Assembly: GCF_009647655.1 (NCBI RefSeq)
Contig: NZ_WJFD01000009.1
Location: forward strand, 1 to 64,000
Reading direction: 5' to 3'
DNA length: 64,000 nucleotides
Origin: Chitinophaga sp. SYP-B3965
GTDB taxonomy: Bacteria > Bacteroidota > Bacteroidia > Chitinophagales > Chitinophagaceae
Below the pieces are notes generated by a model. That model saw only the letters and a program-made list of their open reading frames with translations. It was not told the DNA's origin and searched no databases. Made by a program: the position numbers and the translations under genes. Shown here one piece after another: positions 1-7,907 of the stretch (position 1 is the first letter of the stretch; every line of letters starts with the position of its first letter).

Positions 1-7
1 GGGAAAT

Positions 8-71
8 GAGATGGGGACTAATACACAACATGGGCCTCCAGCCCAGTCACTCACTTAGTTCACCCCATCTC
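8..71. repeat. Structured intergenic element with nested hairpins
   Basis: A 9-base arm GAGATGGGG (8-16) is exactly complementary to CCCCATCTC (63-71). Between them lies a second perfect hairpin, TGGGC (31-35) with GCCCA (40-44). The two nested stems suggest a folded RNA or a cruciform element. An 11-base direct repeat, GTCACTCACTT, occurs inside it (46-56) and again at 116-126. There is no T-tract, so it is not an obvious terminator. I do not recognise it as a known RNA family, and the window edge hides its left context. Confidence 0.4.
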
Positions 72-150
72 TTTCCTTCAATTTAATCCATTATTTTATC
101 CATACAAATCTAAAGGTCACTCACTTGTACAGTTGGTTCTTTATTCTTTC

Positions 151-396
151 ACCAAAAAAGAAATAACCGCCCTTTCCTGCCCGGCAAACCCTCAGCTCTA
201 AAATAACCCCCCCCCTTCTAAAAAAGAAAGAAAAACCGCCCTTTGCATCGCGGCAAACCCTCAGCCCTCAAACAACAAATACTCTTTCTAAAAAACACCA
301 TCCCTTCCTAATAAAAACACCTCCCTCAAAATAACTCCCCTTCTAAAAAAAGAAAAGAAAAACCGCCCTTTCCTGCGCGGCAAGCTCCCAGCCCCA
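151..396. repeat. Three copies of an intergenic repeat (CCGCCCTTT...GCGGCAA)
   Basis: Three related units lie at about 155-200, 221-268 and 343-395. Each has an A-rich lead (CTAAAAAAGAAAG-like), then ACCGCCCTTT, a 4-7 base spacer, CGCGGCAA or CCGGCAA, then a CTCAGC-like tail. CCGC and GCGG form a short inverted repeat. On the minus strand each is a GC stem followed by a T-rich run, so it could act as a weak terminator behind the PDZ gene. A fourth degenerate copy sits at 49441-49477. Nothing else is visible between 1 and 400: no ORF with coding character. Confidence 0.55.
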
Positions 397-401
397 ACAA
401 C

Positions 402-433
402 AAAAAAAACGACCCGCATAACACGAGCCGCTT
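402..433 (-). terminator. Terminator of the PDZ protein gene
   Basis: On the minus strand AAGCGGCTCG...CGGGTCGT forms a stem of about 11 pairs with several G-U pairs and a short loop, followed by eight T (402-409). It lies 40-70 bases past the stop codon of the PDZ gene. Confidence 0.65.
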
Positions 434-472
434 CTTTTTGCTTTACACTTAAAACTATAAACTTTTAACCCA

Positions 473-1444
473 CTACAGGTTCTCTTTATTTAATTTCTTC
501 GGCACTTTGATCGTAAGTGTCTGCACCGTTCCATTCCTTTTCACTTTAGCAGTAATACTACTTTTCCCTTCTTTATTTTCTTTATAAAGGTCTACTACAT
601 CTTTTGCATTCTTAACTGGTTTACCTGCTAATTCCGTGATCACATCTTTCTCTTTAAACCCTGCATTATCTGCAGCAGAACCATCTGCTACCTCCAGCAC
701 AGCAGCACCATTCGCCTCTTCAGTATCCTGCACAGAAAGCCCCAATCTTGCACCACCCCGTTCCCTAAAAAACTCCGCAAAAGGATACTCCCTTCCATCA
801 GGCGTATTCCCAAACGGACTCCTCCCTTCAGGCATCCTAAACCGGAATTGATCACCCTCCGGCGCCAAACGCAAAGAACGACCAGCATCCGGACGTTTAT
901 CAAGCGTAGCCGTAGCCTTATTTTCTTTTCCGTCACGCAGGTAAGTAACAGTTATTTTATCACCAGCCTTCAGACCACCAATCGCCTCATATAACTCCTG
1001 CGGCTCAAGGATCTTTTTATCATTAATACCAGTGATCACATCCCCGATCTTTAATCCTGCTTTTTCAGCCGCACTACCTTCCGCTACTTCAGAAATAGTA
1101 GCTCCTTTAGCATCTTCCTTTCTGGTGATAACTCCCAGCACAGCAGGATTGGGTCTTAAAGAAAGCTCCTGTTCCTCAAGGGGAGGCAGGTTCCCATTCC
1201 TGGGTACGATCACCCGGCGGCGAACAATAATATCCTTATCCTGGAATTCATCTAATTTCTTCCCGTCTGCAAACACCTCACCACCCTTGATCTCAATGGT
1301 CACTTTCGCGTCCTTATCCCCGCCTTTTCGTTTGATGATGATCTCATCATATTCACCCAGTTTAGAAGAAGGCCTTTCCTGTGAAAAAGCCGGCAGAGCC
1401 ATCACAATGGCCCCGAAGCTGAATACGAATAATAATCTGCGCAT
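473..1444 (-). CDS. Secreted protein with two PDZ domains
   Basis: Predicted 323-residue periplasmic or surface protein. The start is placed at the ATG at 1444 because the upstream in-frame TTG overlaps the -7 promoter box. Residues 1-22 (MRRLLFVFSFGAIVMALPAF...) are a signal peptide ending near SFSQ-type cleavage. Two PDZ domains follow, at about 97-180 (LGVITRKEDAKGATISEVAE... with AGLKIGDVITGIN) and 230-315 (LGLSVQDTEE... with DNAGFKEKDVITELAG). No trypsin-like protease domain precedes them, so this is not a complete Do/HtrA protease. PDZ domains bind C-terminal peptides, so an envelope scaffold or chaperone role is likely but is inference. It lies downstream of alaS, which has its own terminator. 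Confidence 0.8.
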   Translation of the reverse strand: MRRLLFVFSFGAIVMALPAFSQERPSSKLGEYDEIIIKRKGGDKDAKVTIEIKGGEVFADGKKLDEFQDKDIIVRRRVIVPRNGNLPPLEEQELSLRPNPAVLGVITRKEDAKGATISEVAEGSAAEKAGLKIGDVITGINDKKILEPQELYEAIGGLKAGDKITVTYLRDGKENKATATLDKRPDAGRSLRLAPEGDQFRFRMPEGRSPFGNTPDGREYPFAEFFRERGGARLGLSVQDTEEANGAAVLEVADGSAADNAGFKEKDVITELAGKPVKNAKDVVDLYKENKEGKSSITAKVKRNGTVQTLTIKVPKKLNKENL

Positions 1445-1468
1445 AAAAATATCGGGTTTTATGTACAG

Positions 1469-1476
1469 CAAATTTA
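1469..1476 (-). promoter_or_regulatory. -7 box of the PDZ gene
   Basis: The minus strand reads TAAATTTG, a perfect match to the Bacteroidota -7 element TAnnTTTG, 24 bases before the chosen ATG. No convincing -33 TTG was seen. The box overlaps a possible TTG start at 1471, which is why that start is rejected. Confidence 0.5.
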
Positions 1477-1502
1477 GGAACTAACAAGGGTAACGAAATG
1501 TT

Positions 1503-1549
1503 AAAAAAAGACAGGCGGACACCGGTAATTGTTACCCGTATCCGCCTGT
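1503..1549 (-). terminator. Strong terminator of alaS
   Basis: ACAGGCGGA (1511-1519) pairs with TCCGCCTGT (1541-1549), and an inner stem ACCGGTAA/TTACCCGT has one mismatch. The result is a hairpin of about 17 pairs. On the minus strand it is followed by TTTTTTT (1503-1509). It separates alaS from the PDZ gene. Confidence 0.85.
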
Positions 1550-1569
1550 TTATGAATAGTATTTTTAGC

Positions 1570-4185
1570 CTAAAGGATCTGCTTCACCTGCTCAATCACC
1601 TGCTGCAACTGGCTAACATCCTGCCCGCCAGCCGTAGCCTGTGTCGGCTGTCCACCACCACCACCTTTGATCAGCGAGGCCACCTGTTCTTTAATGATCT
1701 TCTGTGCATTCAGCCCTTTGTCCTTCACAAGATCTTCAGATAAGAGAACCGCCACTTGTGCTTTCCCTGCTACATTAGCCGCCAGCACAATTACATACGG
1801 CGCAGTGAGCAGGTCTTTTGCAATGGATCCACACTGCCTTACCATATCCGCACTGCTTACTTCTACAACCGCTCCCAGGAATTGAACACCATTCACCGTT
1901 ACCGCCTTTTGAGGTAAAGTAGCCGCCAATTGCTGTGCCTGCTTGGCTTCCATAGATGCCAGCTGTTTCTCTAAAACAGTTTTATCATTCGCCAGGTTCT
2001 CAATAGCTTTTACAATATCCTTCGGGTTCTTCAACTGCAGTTTCACTTCTTTCAACTGCTGTAATTGTTCATTCACAAAAACTTCTGCCTTTGATCCCGT
2101 TACTGCTTCCACACGACGAACACCAGCTGCCACTGCACTTTCAGTAATAAATTTGAATTGCCCTAATTCACCTGTATATCCAACATGCGTACCACCACAA
2201 AGCTCGATAGAGTAAGATGGATCAATGGTCACCACACGTACCGTTTCCCCATACTTCTCTCCGAAAAGCGCCATAGCACCCAGCTTCAGGGCTTCTTCAC
2301 GAGGCAGTTCTTTTATCACAACAGGAATATTCTCCCGTATCTTTTCATTCACGATCGCTTCAATAGCCGCCAGTTCTTCATCCGTTACTTTCGCAAAATG
2401 AGAGAAGTCGAAACGCAGGTAATCTGCATTTACGAGAGATCCCTTCTGTGCAACGTGTGTTCCTAAAACTGCTCTCAAAGCTGCATGCAGCAAATGCGTA
2501 GCAGAGTGATGGCGTTCCGTGTTTTTCCTTTTGGAAGCATCAACCACGGCTGTTGCGGTGCCCGATGGTTTAGCTGGCAAAGCATCCACAAAATGAACGA
2601 TCAGGTCGTTCTCTTTTTTGGTATCTGTAACGGTGATGATCTCTCCATCAAAATCCAGCGTTCCGGTATCACCTACCTGCCCGCCGCTTTCTGCATAGAA
2701 AGGAGTTTTGTCCAGCACCAGTTGATACTGTTCTTTTCCTTTTGCTTTGATCTTGCGGTATTTCAGCACTTTTGCAGGAGATTCCAAAGAGGTATATCCT
2801 ATAAAGATACCGGAAGGCTGATCCTGCAAAACAGTCCAGTCACCCATATCCAGTTCAGTAGCTGCGCGGGAACGGTCTTTCTGCTTTTTCATTTCAGCAT
2901 CAAAACCAGGCTCATCTACTTTAAATCCGTTCTCATTGGCTATCAGCATGGTAAGGTCCAGCGGGAAACCAAAAGTATCATATAGTTCAAAGGCCGTTTT
3001 GCCATCTACATTTTTAGAAGCGGCACCACCCATAAAATCATCCATCCTGCGGATACCACTATCCAGCGTACGCAGGAAGCTGCTTTCTTCCTCAAAAACC
3101 ACCTTCTTCACAAAATCTTCCTGTTGCAGCAGTTCCGGGAACACCTTCGCAAACTGACCAGCCAATACCGGCAGCAGTTCATGGAGCAAGGGTTTTTTCA
3201 CATCCAGGAAAGAGAAATAATACCTTACTGCTCTTCTCAGGATCCGGCGGATCACATATCCTGCCCCTGTATTGCTGGGAAGTTGTCCATCAGCGATCGT
3301 GAAACAGATAGCACGGATATGATCAGCGATCACCCGGAAAGCGATATCTATTTTCTCCGTTTTCCCATATTCTTTACCACAGAGCTTTTCCGTAGCATGG
3401 ATCACCGGCATGAACACATCCGTATCATAATTACTCTGTTTTTGCTGGAGTACGCGAACCAGCCGCTCAAACCCCATCCCCGTATCCACATGTTTGGCAG
3501 GTAGCGGTTCAAGACTACCATCTTTCAGGCGATTGAACTGCATGAACACGTTATTCCAGATCTCAATCACCTGGGGGTGATCATTATTCACGAGGCCTTT
3601 GCCCGGAATGGAGGCTCTTTCCTCATCCGATCTGCAATCCACATGAATTTCAGAGCAGGGGCCGCAGGGGCCCGTATCTCCCATTTCCCAGAAATTATCT
3701 TTCTTATTGCCCATCAGGATCCTGTCTTCGGCAATATATTTCTTCCAATGGTCCATGGCTTCTGTGTCAGCCGCCAGGTTTTCTTTCGCATCTCCTTCAA
3801 ATACAGTCACATATAAACGATCCTTGGGTAGTTTATATACTTCCGTCAGCAGTTCCCAGCTCCAGGCAATGGCTTCCGGTTTAAAATAGTCCCCAAAGCT
3901 CCAGTTACCCAGCATTTCAAACATGGTATGGTGGTAAGTATCAATGCCCACCTCTTCCAGGTCATTGTGTTTACCACTTACCCGGAGGCATTTTTGGGTA
4001 TCTACCGCTCTTTTATAAGGTGCCGGTTTGTTTCCCAGGAAAATATCTTTGAACTGGTTCATGCCCGCATTCGTGAAAAGGAGGGTAGGGTCGTTTTTCA
4101 CCACAATAGGGGCTGAAGGCACGATATGGTGGCCTTTGGAAGCAAAAAAATCCAGGAACTGTTGTCTGATCTCGGCTGCGGTCAT
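1570..4185 (-). CDS. alaS: Alanine--tRNA ligase
   Basis: Cytoplasmic class II synthetase that charges tRNA-Ala and edits mischarged Ser/Gly. At 871 residues it has the usual bacterial length. The N-terminus TAAEIRQQFLDFFASKGHHI is typical. The aminoacylation core carries FTNAGMNQFKD and HTMFEMLGNWSFGDYF. The editing domain has the HxxxH zinc motif in HHSATHLLHAA (about 560) and the CxxxH partner in ELCGGTHVG (about 665). The C-terminal DHHA1/C-Ala region ends with the glycine-rich run IKGGGGGQPTQATAGG. The ATG at 4185 gives the canonical N-terminus. Monocistronic with its own terminator. Confidence 0.98.
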   Translation of the reverse strand: MTAAEIRQQFLDFFASKGHHIVPSAPIVVKNDPTLLFTNAGMNQFKDIFLGNKPAPYKRAVDTQKCLRVSGKHNDLEEVGIDTYHHTMFEMLGNWSFGDYFKPEAIAWSWELLTEVYKLPKDRLYVTVFEGDAKENLAADTEAMDHWKKYIAEDRILMGNKKDNFWEMGDTGPCGPCSEIHVDCRSDEERASIPGKGLVNNDHPQVIEIWNNVFMQFNRLKDGSLEPLPAKHVDTGMGFERLVRVLQQKQSNYDTDVFMPVIHATEKLCGKEYGKTEKIDIAFRVIADHIRAICFTIADGQLPSNTGAGYVIRRILRRAVRYYFSFLDVKKPLLHELLPVLAGQFAKVFPELLQQEDFVKKVVFEEESSFLRTLDSGIRRMDDFMGGAASKNVDGKTAFELYDTFGFPLDLTMLIANENGFKVDEPGFDAEMKKQKDRSRAATELDMGDWTVLQDQPSGIFIGYTSLESPAKVLKYRKIKAKGKEQYQLVLDKTPFYAESGGQVGDTGTLDFDGEIITVTDTKKENDLIVHFVDALPAKPSGTATAVVDASKRKNTERHHSATHLLHAALRAVLGTHVAQKGSLVNADYLRFDFSHFAKVTDEELAAIEAIVNEKIRENIPVVIKELPREEALKLGAMALFGEKYGETVRVVTIDPSYSIELCGGTHVGYTGELGQFKFITESAVAAGVRRVEAVTGSKAEVFVNEQLQQLKEVKLQLKNPKDIVKAIENLANDKTVLEKQLASMEAKQAQQLAATLPQKAVTVNGVQFLGAVVEVSSADMVRQCGSIAKDLLTAPYVIVLAANVAGKAQVAVLLSEDLVKDKGLNAQKIIKEQVASLIKGGGGGQPTQATAGGQDVSQLQQVIEQVKQIL

Positions 4186-4506
4186 AAAATATTACTACGT
4201 ATTAATATCTAATTTTAACTTTATAATTGCGTCGGTTCTAAATTTGACTTTAATTTGTAATTAATGAAAAATCAGTTTGCTCTTAAAATTGACATTCAAA
4301 AGGTTGCGGTTTTAGCCTATTTCGCTTAGGTTTGTGCACCCCCGTTTTTAATTGTACAATGCAAAGGACAGGATAAACGCGGTGCAAAAATATCGAAATA
4401 ATCAAAAACAAGCTATAATCGCGGTTTTCCTTAAAAAAAAGCAGCGATAATAATATTGACCGCGTTACGTTAGAACGGCGCGCACCATATCAACCCAAAC
4501 AGGTTC
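4186..4506. other. Divergent intergenic region between alaS and the M23 peptidase gene
   Basis: About 320 AT-rich bases with no coding ORF. It holds the promoter of the peptidase gene (4304-4334). CGCGGT occurs at 4379 and 4422 and inverted (ACCGCG) at 4460. No clear -7 box for alaS was found on the minus strand, and no tRNA-like fold. Confidence 0.5.
4304..4334 (+). promoter_or_regulatory. Promoter upstream of the M23 peptidase gene
   Basis: TTG (4304-4306), a 20-base spacer, then TAGGTTTG (4327-4334) match both halves of the Bacteroidota vegetative promoter. The predicted start site is near 4338-4341, giving a leader of about 165 bases. Confidence 0.5.
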
Positions 4507-5478
4507 ATGAAGAAGATCAAATATTTTTATAATACACAAACACTAAAATACGAAAAGCTCGTAGTATCCCTGCGAGTGAAGATATTAAGGATCCTGGGGT
4601 TTATTTCCGCGGCCATCGTAACCGGTATCCTCTTCCTCTCTGTGGCCTACCGCTTCCTGGACTCTCCTAAAGAAAAGCTGCTGCGCGCAGATATCGATAA
4701 TATGAAGGAGGAATATGACGCCTTGCAGGGAAGGATGAGTGAACTGAAAGGCCATATGGACGAATTGCAGCACCGGGATAATGAAATTTACCGTGTCATC
4801 TTTGAAGCTGCTCCCATTCCGGACAGTGTAAGGGCCGGTAAACCGGAAAAGGCCGAAGAAATGCAGCAATTGCAATCCAAGGACAACCGGGAAGTGATCA
4901 ACGCCACCACCAGTATCCTCGAAGAGTTGATCAACCGGGTGAAAGTGCAGGAGAAATCTTACATACAGATAGAGGACCTGATCAAGAACAAACAAAAAAT
5001 GCTGGCCTCCATCCCAGCCATCCAGCCAGTATCCAATAAAGATCTGGACAGGATAGCTTCCGGTTTCGGCTACCGGATAGATCCCATCTATAAAACCATG
5101 AAGTTTCACAGTGGTCTCGATTTTGCGGCTCCTTCCGGAACGCCTATTTATTCCACGGGTGATGGTGTGATAGAAGAAGCCAGTCTGAGTGATGTGGGTT
5201 ATGGCAATCACGTAGTGGTTAATCACGGTTATGGTTATAAATCATTGTATGGCCACATGGTAAGGATGAAAGTGAAACGCGGGCAAACAGTGAAACGCGG
5301 AGATGTTGTGGGATGGGTAGGAAGTACCGGTAAATCAACCGGCCCGCATTGCCATTATGAAGTAAGTAAGAACGGTTCAAAAGTAGATCCTGTATATTTC
5401 TTTTTCAACGACCTTACGCCTGAACAGTTTGACCGCATGCTGAAAATAGCCCGTTCCGGCAACCAGTCCTTCGATTAA
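4507..5478 (+). CDS. M23 family murein metallopeptidase (LytM type), membrane anchored
   Basis: A 323-residue cell-wall endopeptidase. A basic N-terminal stretch is followed by one membrane segment (about 30-50, FISAAIVTGILFLSVAYRF). Next comes a charged coiled-coil region (about 60-170, NMKEEYDALQGRMSELK and similar), then a LytM/peptidase M23 domain (about 185-300). The zinc motif HSGLDFAAPSGTPIY provides H and D; GHMVRMK and the terminal HCHYEV complete the site. The active-site residues look intact, unlike many EnvC/NlpD-type activators. Envelope location with periplasmic catalysis is expected. The MerR gene follows about 120 bases downstream. Confidence 0.93.
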   Translation: MKKIKYFYNTQTLKYEKLVVSLRVKILRILGFISAAIVTGILFLSVAYRFLDSPKEKLLRADIDNMKEEYDALQGRMSELKGHMDELQHRDNEIYRVIFEAAPIPDSVRAGKPEKAEEMQQLQSKDNREVINATTSILEELINRVKVQEKSYIQIEDLIKNKQKMLASIPAIQPVSNKDLDRIASGFGYRIDPIYKTMKFHSGLDFAAPSGTPIYSTGDGVIEEASLSDVGYGNHVVVNHGYGYKSLYGHMVRMKVKRGQTVKRGDVVGWVGSTGKSTGPHCHYEVSKNGSKVDPVYFFFNDLTPEQFDRMLKIARSGNQSFD

Positions 5479-5600
5479 TGGAATGATTATTGAAGGAAAT
5501 GCCCCGTGTGCATAAAATTAGATAGCTGTGCCAGGTAGGATGCGTAGGCGATTCCGTAATATTGTATCCATATTCTCTTCAATTACAATTGATATCGGTT

Positions 5601-6140
5601 ATGATGCAGCAACTGGACTTATTTGGAGCCGAGCCGCAACAGCCCGCACCCGGCAAGCCTGCACCTCAAAAGGAGTTGGATAAGGATAATATTGTTGGTG
5701 GGGAAGAACTGCCTGCTTCGGAAACCATCGGTCATCTGCCCTTAAAGGGAAAGAAGCGCGGCCGCAAAAGCCTGAAGGAACTCGCCAGCGATCCGCATGT
5801 GATCCAGGAACTGGAAAAACTCACACTGGATAAACAATATTATTCTATTAGTGAAGTAGCCGGTATGTTCAGGGTAAACACTTCCCTGATCAGGTATTGG
5901 GAAAATGAATTTGATATTCTGCAACCCAAAAAGAACCGAAAAGGAGATCGCCTGTTCCGGCAGGAAGATATCCAGAACCTGAAGCTGATCTATCATTTAC
6001 TGCGCGAACGGAAATACACCATTGAAGGAGCCAAGCAAAAGCTGCGGGAAGATAAACGTTCCGCCTCCCGAAATTTTGAAATGGTGAAATCACTGCAAAA
6101 AGTGAGAGCATTTTTAACAGAGCTAAAAGATCAATTATAA
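5601..6140 (+). CDS. MerR family transcriptional regulator
   Basis: A 179-residue DNA-binding protein. The ATG at 5601 is chosen because the longer frame begins at a TTG and adds an unsupported 13-residue N-terminus. Residues 1-45 are Pro/Gln-rich and probably disordered, followed by a basic patch with an AT-hook-like KKRGRKSLKE (about 51-60). The MerR helix-turn-helix lies at about 81-150: YYSISEVAGMFRVNTSLIRY, then RLFRQEDIQNLKLIYHLL. There is no C-terminal ligand or metal-binding Cys cluster, so the effector is unknown. This architecture is common in Bacteroidota. The next gene starts 10 bases after the stop and is probably co-transcribed. Confidence 0.88.
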   Translation: MMQQLDLFGAEPQQPAPGKPAPQKELDKDNIVGGEELPASETIGHLPLKGKKRGRKSLKELASDPHVIQELEKLTLDKQYYSISEVAGMFRVNTSLIRYWENEFDILQPKKNRKGDRLFRQEDIQNLKLIYHLLRERKYTIEGAKQKLREDKRSASRNFEMVKSLQKVRAFLTELKDQL

Positions 6141-6150
6141 AATACAAATT

Positions 6151-6657
6151 ATGCGTTTACACACAGTATTATTAGGATGTGGATTGCTGTTGTCTTCTGT
6201 GACTATGGCGCAATCCGTTAATGGCAACACGCAGTTGAAAGGAAAGATAGAAATGAAACAACTGATCAGTGATTCCGCTTTTGCATGGTTCTATACCGGT
6301 GTAAACAGGTACGATGCAAACACCAATATGGTCAACTACATTAAAACGAATAAAGATAAAATTCAACTGGTAGCACTCGTGAATACCACAGACGATGCCA
6401 GCAAAAAATTATTACCAGCATTCTATAAAGTGATGATCCTGGCCAGCGTACCGGAAGAAAGCATTCACCTCTACGGCGCAGATAACAGTGGTAATACCGG
6501 AAACACCGTAGCTGATGGATACAAAGTGAAAAGATTACCTGTTATCCTCGTGATGAGAGACGGTAAAGAAGAAGGCCGCATCTCCGGTAGCCCCAAACAA
6601 ACCGTGGAAGATGACCTGGCTCAGATCATTATGAAAATGAATAATAAGAAAGATTAG
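6151..6657 (+). CDS. Secreted thioredoxin-fold protein lacking CXXC
   Basis: A 168-residue exported protein with signal peptide residues 1-20 (cleavage after TMA-Q). The rest resembles a thioredoxin fold: a helix-strand segment KDKIQLVALVNTTDD, then KVKRLPVILVMRDGKEEGRI, where LP corresponds to the cis-Pro loop and the RDGKEEGRISG strand is typical. The N-terminal site that normally reads WCxxC here reads WFYTGVNRYD, with no cysteine, so a disulfide oxidoreductase function is unlikely. It could be a structural or binding protein. Adjacent to the MerR gene and followed by a strong hairpin. Confidence 0.6.
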   Translation: MRLHTVLLGCGLLLSSVTMAQSVNGNTQLKGKIEMKQLISDSAFAWFYTGVNRYDANTNMVNYIKTNKDKIQLVALVNTTDDASKKLLPAFYKVMILASVPEESIHLYGADNSGNTGNTVADGYKVKRLPVILVMRDGKEEGRISGSPKQTVEDDLAQIIMKMNNKKD

Positions 6658-6681
6658 TTCAATACAATAGCTATTATTGCA

Positions 6682-6715
6682 AAAGCCGCGCTGAAAGTAA
6701 TCTCAGCGCGGCTTT
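6682..6715. terminator. Bidirectional hairpin terminator
   Basis: AAAGCCGCGCTGA (6682-6694) pairs perfectly with TCAGCGCGGCTTT (6703-6715): 13 pairs and an 8-base loop. It follows the plus-strand thioredoxin-fold gene and also lies 66 bases past the stop of the minus-strand mscS gene, so it probably serves both. Confidence 0.75.
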
Positions 6716-6780
6716 CGTATTCTTGACATAGGCTCAACATAGGGTACTCGTATAAGCATCCTATAGCCACCCTATATCCA

Positions 6781-7884
6781 TCAGACTACAGGTGGCGTAT
6801 CCGTTTTCATAGCCAGCCTCACCTCATTTTCCTGTAATATCCTTATAGCAGCAATATTCACATCCTCCCGCAAATTCACATAAGCCGCGTTCTCCAGTAT
6901 ATTGGTCATATAAATGATCTGCAACACAAAGGAATCCTTCGTGAAATCGAAGAGGCTCACAGAATACCCCGGTTCCACATCTTCATGTTTCGCTAAATAA
7001 TCCTGCACTCCCTGTACCACTTTAGATACCTTGTCCGAAGGCGTATCTGCTGCCAGTTCTAATTTAACTGACACCCTTTGCTGTGTGCGCAGGGAAAGAT
7101 TATCCAGCACACTATCCACCATCTTTTTATTGGGCACCGTCACAAATGTTTTTTCCAATGTACGGATGCGGGTACTGCGTAGTCCTATCTTTTCCACCGT
7201 TCCCTGGAAGGAATCTACTTTTACACTGTCTCCCACACGGAAAGGTTTATCCGAAAATATAATGAAGGAACCAATGAGGTTTTCAATACTTTCCTTGGCA
7301 GCCAATGCCAGTGCAGCGGCGCCAATCCCAAGCCCTGCCACCAGTTTCTCTACAATGTGCTGCCCGAATAAAATATTGATCAGTATCATACCGCCGATAA
7401 TGATCATAATAGCTTTGAAGAAATCACGAAAGAAAACAATGAACTGGTTATCCGTTTTATCTTCCGTGAGGTCTGCTTTCTTTTCAAGGATCAATGCTAC
7501 AAAGTCCATCAGGCGCAGGAGTATCCAGATCACTGTAAGACTGAACGTGATCTGCAGCAGGGTGTCCAGCAGCATGTGCAGCGTGTACGGATCATTGCTG
7601 CGGTTATAGATAATGATATTCAACTCCGGCGGAAATACCAGGTGATTACTGGCCATGATAAAAGCAGTCAGCAAGAGGAAATATTCCAGCGGACGTAATA
7701 ATAATTCTACAAATTCATGTTGCTGAATGGTGGGAAACCAATGTCTGATCAGCTTGAAAAGCCCTGCGGCCAGGCTTTTCGATAACACCCGCCGGATGAA
7801 GAACACAAATAACACAATCCCCAGCACAATACTATAATTGCGGATGGAATTGCCAAAGATAATATGGTCAAGGATGTCGTTCAT
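6781..7884 (-). CDS. MscS-family mechanosensitive ion channel
   Basis: A 367-residue inner-membrane channel. The start is set at the ATG at 7884; the longer frame begins at a TTG that lies inside the -7 promoter box. Four hydrophobic segments precede the pore-lining TM3-like stretch, rich in Gly/Ala (KLVAGLGIGAAALALAAKESIENLIGS split across about 180-205). The MscS beta domain follows (PFRVGDSVKVDSFQGTVEKIGLRSTRIRTL), then the C-terminal alpha/beta domain. Family role: relief of turgor on hypo-osmotic shock. It lies 23 bases downstream of the amidohydrolase gene but has its own -7 box. Confidence 0.92.
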   Translation of the reverse strand: MNDILDHIIFGNSIRNYSIVLGIVLFVFFIRRVLSKSLAAGLFKLIRHWFPTIQQHEFVELLLRPLEYFLLLTAFIMASNHLVFPPELNIIIYNRSNDPYTLHMLLDTLLQITFSLTVIWILLRLMDFVALILEKKADLTEDKTDNQFIVFFRDFFKAIMIIIGGMILINILFGQHIVEKLVAGLGIGAAALALAAKESIENLIGSFIIFSDKPFRVGDSVKVDSFQGTVEKIGLRSTRIRTLEKTFVTVPNKKMVDSVLDNLSLRTQQRVSVKLELAADTPSDKVSKVVQGVQDYLAKHEDVEPGYSVSLFDFTKDSFVLQIIYMTNILENAAYVNLREDVNIAAIRILQENEVRLAMKTDTPPVV

Positions 7885-7890
7885 ATTTTG

Positions 7891-7898
7891 CAAATGTA
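7891..7898 (-). promoter_or_regulatory. -7 box immediately upstream of the mscS start
   Basis: The minus strand reads TACATTTG (perfect TAnnTTTG), leaving only six bases to the ATG at 7884. A transcript from it would have almost no leader. It lies in the gap between the amidohydrolase stop and mscS. Confidence 0.45.
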
Positions 7899-7907
7899 AA
7901 TAAATAC

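Noticed and set aside
473..1444. PDZ protein as a complete HtrA/DegP protease
   Set aside because: No His-Asp-Ser trypsin-like domain is present ahead of the two PDZ domains.
2485..2985. Open frame on the plus strand inside alaS
   Set aside because: Antisense to a strongly conserved synthetase core, with no signal, promoter or family resemblance; the composition is that of a mirrored coding frame.
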